Part shown: one piece after another, positions 61,094-64,000 of the stretch
Position numbering within the stretch: position 1 is the stretch's first letter
How the letters are laid out: the number at the start of each line of letters is the position of its first letter
Assembly: GCA_018336015.1 (NCBI GenBank)
Contig: JAGXQZ010000049.1
Coordinates: forward strand, 1 to 64,000
DNA from: Algoriphagus sp.
Lineage (GTDB): Bacteria > Bacteroidota > Bacteroidia > Cytophagales > Cyclobacteriaceae
DNA length: 64,000 bases
Direction of reading: 5' to 3'
The notes under the pieces: model-generated
Database searches by the model: none
The model's input: the letters and a program-made list of their open reading frames with translations, nothing else
What the model was told of the DNA's origin: nothing
Position numbers and translations under genes: made by a program

Positions 61094-61984
61094 ATGAAAG
61101 CTATCTCTGTTATTGGTTCGGGCACCATGGGAAATGGTATCGCTCATGTCTTTGCCCAACATGGGTATAAAGTTTCACTTGTCGATATTTCGGTTGGACA
61201 GTTGGAAAAAGCACTTTCCACCATTTCCAAAAATATGGATAGACAAGTGATTAAAGGTGCCATTTCGGAGGAGGATAAAAATCAAGCACTTAACAGAATT
61301 AGCACATTCACAACCTTGAAGGAAGGAGTAGAAAGTGCGGATTTGGTGGTGGAAGCAGCTACAGAAAATATGGCGCTTAAGTTGGACATCTTCCGTCAAT
61401 TGGATCAATTTGCCCCTGCCCCTGCCATTTTAGCTTCCAATACCTCTTCTATTTCGATCACAAAAATCGCCGCTGTGACCAAACGACCAACTCAGGTAAT
61501 CGGAATGCACTTCATGAATCCTGTGCCGGTAATGAAGCTAGTCGAGGTGATTCGAGGCTATGCTACTTCTGATGAGGTCACAGAGATCATCATGGATCTT
61601 TCCAGAAACCTTTCCAAGGATCCGGTGGAAGTAAATGACTATCCGGGATTTGTGGCAAATCGAATCCTGATGCCTATGATCAATGAAGCCATTTACACGC
61701 TTTATGAGGGAGTGGCTGGAGTTTCAGAAATTGATACCGTGATGAAACTTGGTATGGCCCATCCCATGGGACCTCTCCAATTGGCAGATTTCATTGGGCT
61801 GGATGTATGCCTTTCCATTTTGCGGGTGCTTCATGATGGATTTGGCAATCCAAAATATGCCCCCTGTCCTTTGCTTGTCAACATGGTAGAGGCTGGATAT
61901 AAGGGTGTGAAAACAGGCGAAGGATTCTATCGATATACCCCCGGAAGCAAAGATCTAGTAGTTGCTTCCAGGTTTTCCAAGTAA
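61094..61984 (+). CDS. 3-hydroxyacyl-CoA (3-hydroxybutyryl-CoA) dehydrogenase
   Basis: A 296-aa NAD-dependent dehydrogenase that interconverts 3-hydroxyacyl-CoA and 3-oxoacyl-CoA. The Rossmann motif is IGSGTMGNGIAHVFA (6-20), followed by SLVDIS with the NAD-binding Asp. The catalytic Ser/His region is ASNTSSISI and GMHFMNPVPVMKLVEVI, and the C-terminal dimer domain is NDYPGFVANRILMPMINEA. The length is that of the single-domain HBD type. A deoxynucleoside kinase gene follows after 14 bases. Confidence 0.94.
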   Translation: MKAISVIGSGTMGNGIAHVFAQHGYKVSLVDISVGQLEKALSTISKNMDRQVIKGAISEEDKNQALNRISTFTTLKEGVESADLVVEAATENMALKLDIFRQLDQFAPAPAILASNTSSISITKIAAVTKRPTQVIGMHFMNPVPVMKLVEVIRGYATSDEVTEIIMDLSRNLSKDPVEVNDYPGFVANRILMPMINEAIYTLYEGVAGVSEIDTVMKLGMAHPMGPLQLADFIGLDVCLSILRVLHDGFGNPKYAPCPLLVNMVEAGYKGVKTGEGFYRYTPGSKDLVVASRFSK

Positions 61985-61998
61985 TTTAAATTCTACAC

Positions 61999-62616
61999 AT
62001 GCATTTAGCAGTATCCGGAAATATCGGGAGTGGGAAAACCACTCTCACTGAGAAATTGGCCAAACACTATGGGTGGAAGGCAGAATTTGAAGCAGTGGAT
62101 GATAATCCCTATTTGCCTGATTTCTATGAAGACATGAAGCGGTGGTCATTTCACCTTCAGGTCTACTTTCTCAATTCCCGTTTCAATCAAATCAAGAAAA
62201 TTCAGGAAAGCACCATTCCAACCATCCAAGATCGGACGATCTATGAGGATGCATATATTTTTGCTGCTAACCTTTACAAAAGCAAATTGCTGACAGAGCG
62301 AGATTATTGGAACTATAGAAGTCTATTTGATTCCATGATTTCTCATGTTAAGGCTCCGGATCTATTGATTTACCTCAAAGCCGATATTCCCAAACTGGTT
62401 GGACAAATCGAAAAGCGTGGAAGGACCTATGAAACTGCCATGCGGATCGACTACCTAAAAAATCTCAACTCACACTACGAGGATTGGATCTCCAATTACA
62501 AGGAAGGGAAGCTGCTGATCGTGGATGTCAATGAATTAGATTTTGTGGAGAGGCAAGCAGATTTTTCATTCATTGTGGAAAAAATAGAACGCGAAATGTT
62601 TGGGCTTTTTGCCTGA
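61999..62616 (+). CDS. Deoxynucleoside kinase
   Basis: A 205-aa kinase of the dNK/dGK family, phosphorylating a deoxynucleoside with ATP. The P-loop is GNIGSGKTTL (7-16). The DRTIYED segment (ERS/DR motif) holds the catalytic and base-binding residues, and the lid is RGRTYE (about 134-139). Substrate (dA, dG or dC) not set by sequence. Strong terminator downstream. Cotranscribed with the dehydrogenase by spacing; the functional link is not obvious. Confidence 0.92.
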   Translation: MHLAVSGNIGSGKTTLTEKLAKHYGWKAEFEAVDDNPYLPDFYEDMKRWSFHLQVYFLNSRFNQIKKIQESTIPTIQDRTIYEDAYIFAANLYKSKLLTERDYWNYRSLFDSMISHVKAPDLLIYLKADIPKLVGQIEKRGRTYETAMRIDYLKNLNSHYEDWISNYKEGKLLIVDVNELDFVERQADFSFIVEKIEREMFGLFA

Positions 62617-62624
62617 TAACCAAT

Positions 62625-62657
62625 AAAAAAGGGATTTCGAAGGAAGTCCCTTTTTTT
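62625..62657 (+). terminator. Terminator after the deoxynucleoside kinase gene
   Basis: GGGATTTC (62631-62638) pairs with GAAGTCCC (62643-62650), with one G-T, flanked by an A run and a seven-T run. Confidence 0.88.
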
Positions 62658-62699
62658 ATATCATTAAAAACTTAGAGGCATTAAGGTTCAATATTGACT

Positions 62700-62745
62700 G
62701 CCGAAAAGTCCGAATTCCAAACTCCGAAATCTGAAATCCGAAATT
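62700..62745. repeat. Intergenic CCGAAAT-type repeat
   Basis: Imperfect CCGAAAT/CCGAAATC units (gCCGAAAagt, CCGAATTCC, CCGAAATCtga, CCGAAATTTT) between convergent genes. They are the complement of the ATTTCGG units at 25245-25300. Confidence 0.5.
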
Positions 62746-62749
62746 TTCC

Positions 62750-63394
62750 TCACCCCAACTTCCTCATCAACCAATTGTATATCATAGTCCGCTGTTCCTC
62801 CTTGGGGTTTATCAAAAGCTGATCGAGACGCTTGAGCGAACCCCCGGTCATGATGGTTTCGTAAGGATTCAGCCGAATGAGCTTATATCCATGGATACGG
62901 GTTTGAAGATCGATTTGAGCAGCATTGTAGGCCATCAATTTCCAGCCACTCGGACCATTCCCTGAAAAATCTCCGGGATCTGAAGCTTTTCCGAATAAGG
63001 TGGAAGCCACCGGCGGACCCGACCAAATGCGTTGAGGCATTCCGGCTTTCAAGGCTTCTTTTTCGTAAGTACGACAAAGTCTCTTGTAACTTTCCGCAAA
63101 GGGGAAATTCAATTCTTCATAAAGTCCTGATTTTAAAGAACTCAAGCGATATCGGTGAAAATGAAGTTCATCGTCCCAAAGAATAAGATGCCGACCAAGT
63201 TTAAAGTCAAATTTTAGCTTTTCCAGTAAAGGAAGCGAACCATTTCCTCCCAATTCGTTGAGGATTTCCTTTAGCCATCCTTTGCCTTTTTCGTCTAGGT
63301 ATTTTGGCACCACTTCCAATTCGTTTTGCCAGTCGTAGTCAGCCCCACCCTCTTTGAGAATCAGGTCGAGCTGTCGGGTCATCAGGTGTTCCAT
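62750..63394 (-). CDS. Hypothetical protein
   Basis: A 214-aa soluble protein of no recognised family and without signal peptide or membrane segment. It is rich in Trp, Arg and Leu; the central segment (SGPPVASTLFGKASDPGDFSGNGPSGWKLM) is Gly/Pro/Ser-rich and likely a flexible loop. The stop of the DUF2452 gene lies only 4 bases upstream of its ATG, so the two are an operon. Function unknown. Confidence 0.65.
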   Translation of the reverse strand: MEHLMTRQLDLILKEGGADYDWQNELEVVPKYLDEKGKGWLKEILNELGGNGSLPLLEKLKFDFKLGRHLILWDDELHFHRYRLSSLKSGLYEELNFPFAESYKRLCRTYEKEALKAGMPQRIWSGPPVASTLFGKASDPGDFSGNGPSGWKLMAYNAAQIDLQTRIHGYKLIRLNPYETIMTGGSLKRLDQLLINPKEEQRTMIYNWLMRKLG

Positions 63395-63398
63395 TTAC

Positions 63399-63857
63399 TC
63401 AGGTGTTTTCTCTCAGGATTTCCCAAGTGTGGTCTGCAAGTAATTTTACCTCAGCCACAAAATTTGCCCAATCCTTTTTGCGTCCCCATTCCTCCGGAGC
63501 AATCATACTCATGAAGTCGGTTCCGTCTGCCTTCTGGTACAAAAAATAACGGTGATTGATCAGCGGCTCGAAAGCAATTGATGCACCATAGATCCGCTCA
63601 GATACTTCTACTCTAGCTTGAATCTTCTTAGCCTGATCTGCCAAAAGCCTCATTTGCTCGTAGATTTGAGCCATCTGCATATCAGTCTGACTATGCATGG
63701 CTGCCACGGCCCTACCGGTAATTTTCCCTTGGTCCTCAGGCTTGATGATGGCGCTTCCCGAATGATGGGCATAAGGCAAAGTACCGGGATTTTCGGTAGT
63801 CTTTTCCTTCATTAATTCTAGGTCGAGCTTATCGACATCTATTTTCTTACCGATCAT
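63399..63857 (-). CDS. DUF2452 domain-containing protein
   Basis: A 152-aa protein matching DUF2452: PGTLPYAHHSGSAIIKPEDQGKI, then AAMHSQTDMQMAQIYEQMRLLADQAKKIQARVEVSE and FLYQKADGTDFMSMIAPEEWG. The middle is a probable coiled coil (about residues 55-90). The family is common in Bacteroidota, function unknown. Its ATG overlaps the stop of the preceding partial gene (ATGA). Confidence 0.87.
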   Translation of the reverse strand: MIGKKIDVDKLDLELMKEKTTENPGTLPYAHHSGSAIIKPEDQGKITGRAVAAMHSQTDMQMAQIYEQMRLLADQAKKIQARVEVSERIYGASIAFEPLINHRYFLYQKADGTDFMSMIAPEEWGRKKDWANFVAEVKLLADHTWEILRENT

Positions 63858-64000
63858 TTTTTGGGAGATTCTACTTCGTTGGATATTCTTTCCTTCAGAT
63901 TGCCTTTTGAACCGGGAAATGTGGTTCTCCTTGAAATATCATAACTCACATAAAGGATGATCAGCATAAAGAGGACAAACAAGGCCAGAAAGATCTTTTT
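63854..64000 (-). CDS. Partial small membrane protein (cut by the window end)
   Basis: An open frame reads from the window edge to a TGA at 63854-63856, giving 48 residues. A membrane helix (ALFVLFMLIILYV) is followed by a polar tail rich in Lys, Arg and Glu (SRRTTFPGSKGNLKERIS). The start, if any, is beyond the window. The stop codon overlaps the DUF2452 ATG by 4 bases (ATGA), which supports that it is a real gene of the same operon. Confidence 0.55.
   Translation of the reverse strand, partial: KKIFLALFVLFMLIILYVSYDISRRTTFPGSKGNLKERISNEVESPKK

Noticed and set aside
60868-61170. 100-aa plus-strand ORF before the 3-hydroxyacyl-CoA dehydrogenase
   Set aside because: It overlaps the start of the dehydrogenase in another frame and has no recognisable features.

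Overview
The window is 64 kb of a Bacteroidota chromosome, most likely Cytophagales (Cyclobacteriaceae, Algoriphagus-like). This is inferred from the gldC gliding gene, a TonB receptor with a CarboxypepD-like plug domain, DUF2911, DUF3098 and DUF2452 genes, an N-succinylornithine-type carbamoyltransferase, and several promoters with the Bacteroidota -7 box TAnnTTTG. No rRNA, tRNA, CRISPR array, prophage or transposase gene was found.

Layout. 1-11.9 kb: glnS, a two-subunit molybdenum hydroxylase, a Gfo/Idh/MocA oxidoreductase, DUF2911, hrpB, two uncharacterised genes and a Vms1-like (VLRF1) release factor. 12.2-15.65 kb: an accessory island of four small co-oriented units. Each unit carries one gene, or one toxin-antitoxin pair, and ends in a long imperfect palindrome. 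The first bases of every unit are complementary to the left end of its own downstream palindrome, which is the signature of integron gene cassettes and attC sites. No integrase is in the window. 15.9-22 kb: TM2 and DUF2752 membrane proteins, an MpaB-type oxygenase, two secreted beta-propeller proteins, a DsbA-family oxidoreductase, a zinc ribbon protein and a class V aminotransferase. 22.1-30.7 kb: the complete arginine operon (GNAT-argG-argC-argD-argF'-argB-argE-argH), preceded by a structured leader with a 39-codon ORF. 30.8-35.8 kb: a SulP transporter overlapping a beta-carbonic anhydrase, then a SAM-I riboswitch and metY-metX. 35.8-44.9 kb: DUF2147, pdeM, ftsX-DUF3098-truB-ribF, a two-subunit CoA transferase, gldC and a large TonB-dependent receptor. 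45.3-51.7 kb: POT peptide transporter, pckA, cyclophilin, ceramidase-like protein. 51.7-64 kb: TrmH-type methyltransferase, parC-parE, ROK sugar kinase, YkgJ, an ArsC-like protein without its cysteine, CvfB, 3-hydroxyacyl-CoA dehydrogenase, deoxynucleoside kinase, an orphan gene, DUF2452 and one gene cut by the window end.

Functional picture. Most of the window is ordinary housekeeping: translation, topology, arginine and methionine synthesis, gluconeogenesis, bicarbonate handling and peptide uptake. The cassette-like array at 12.2-15.65 kb is the part most likely to be undescribed. Its recombination cores read GTTRY rather than the classical GTTRRRY, so it may belong to a divergent integron family or an analogous cassette system.
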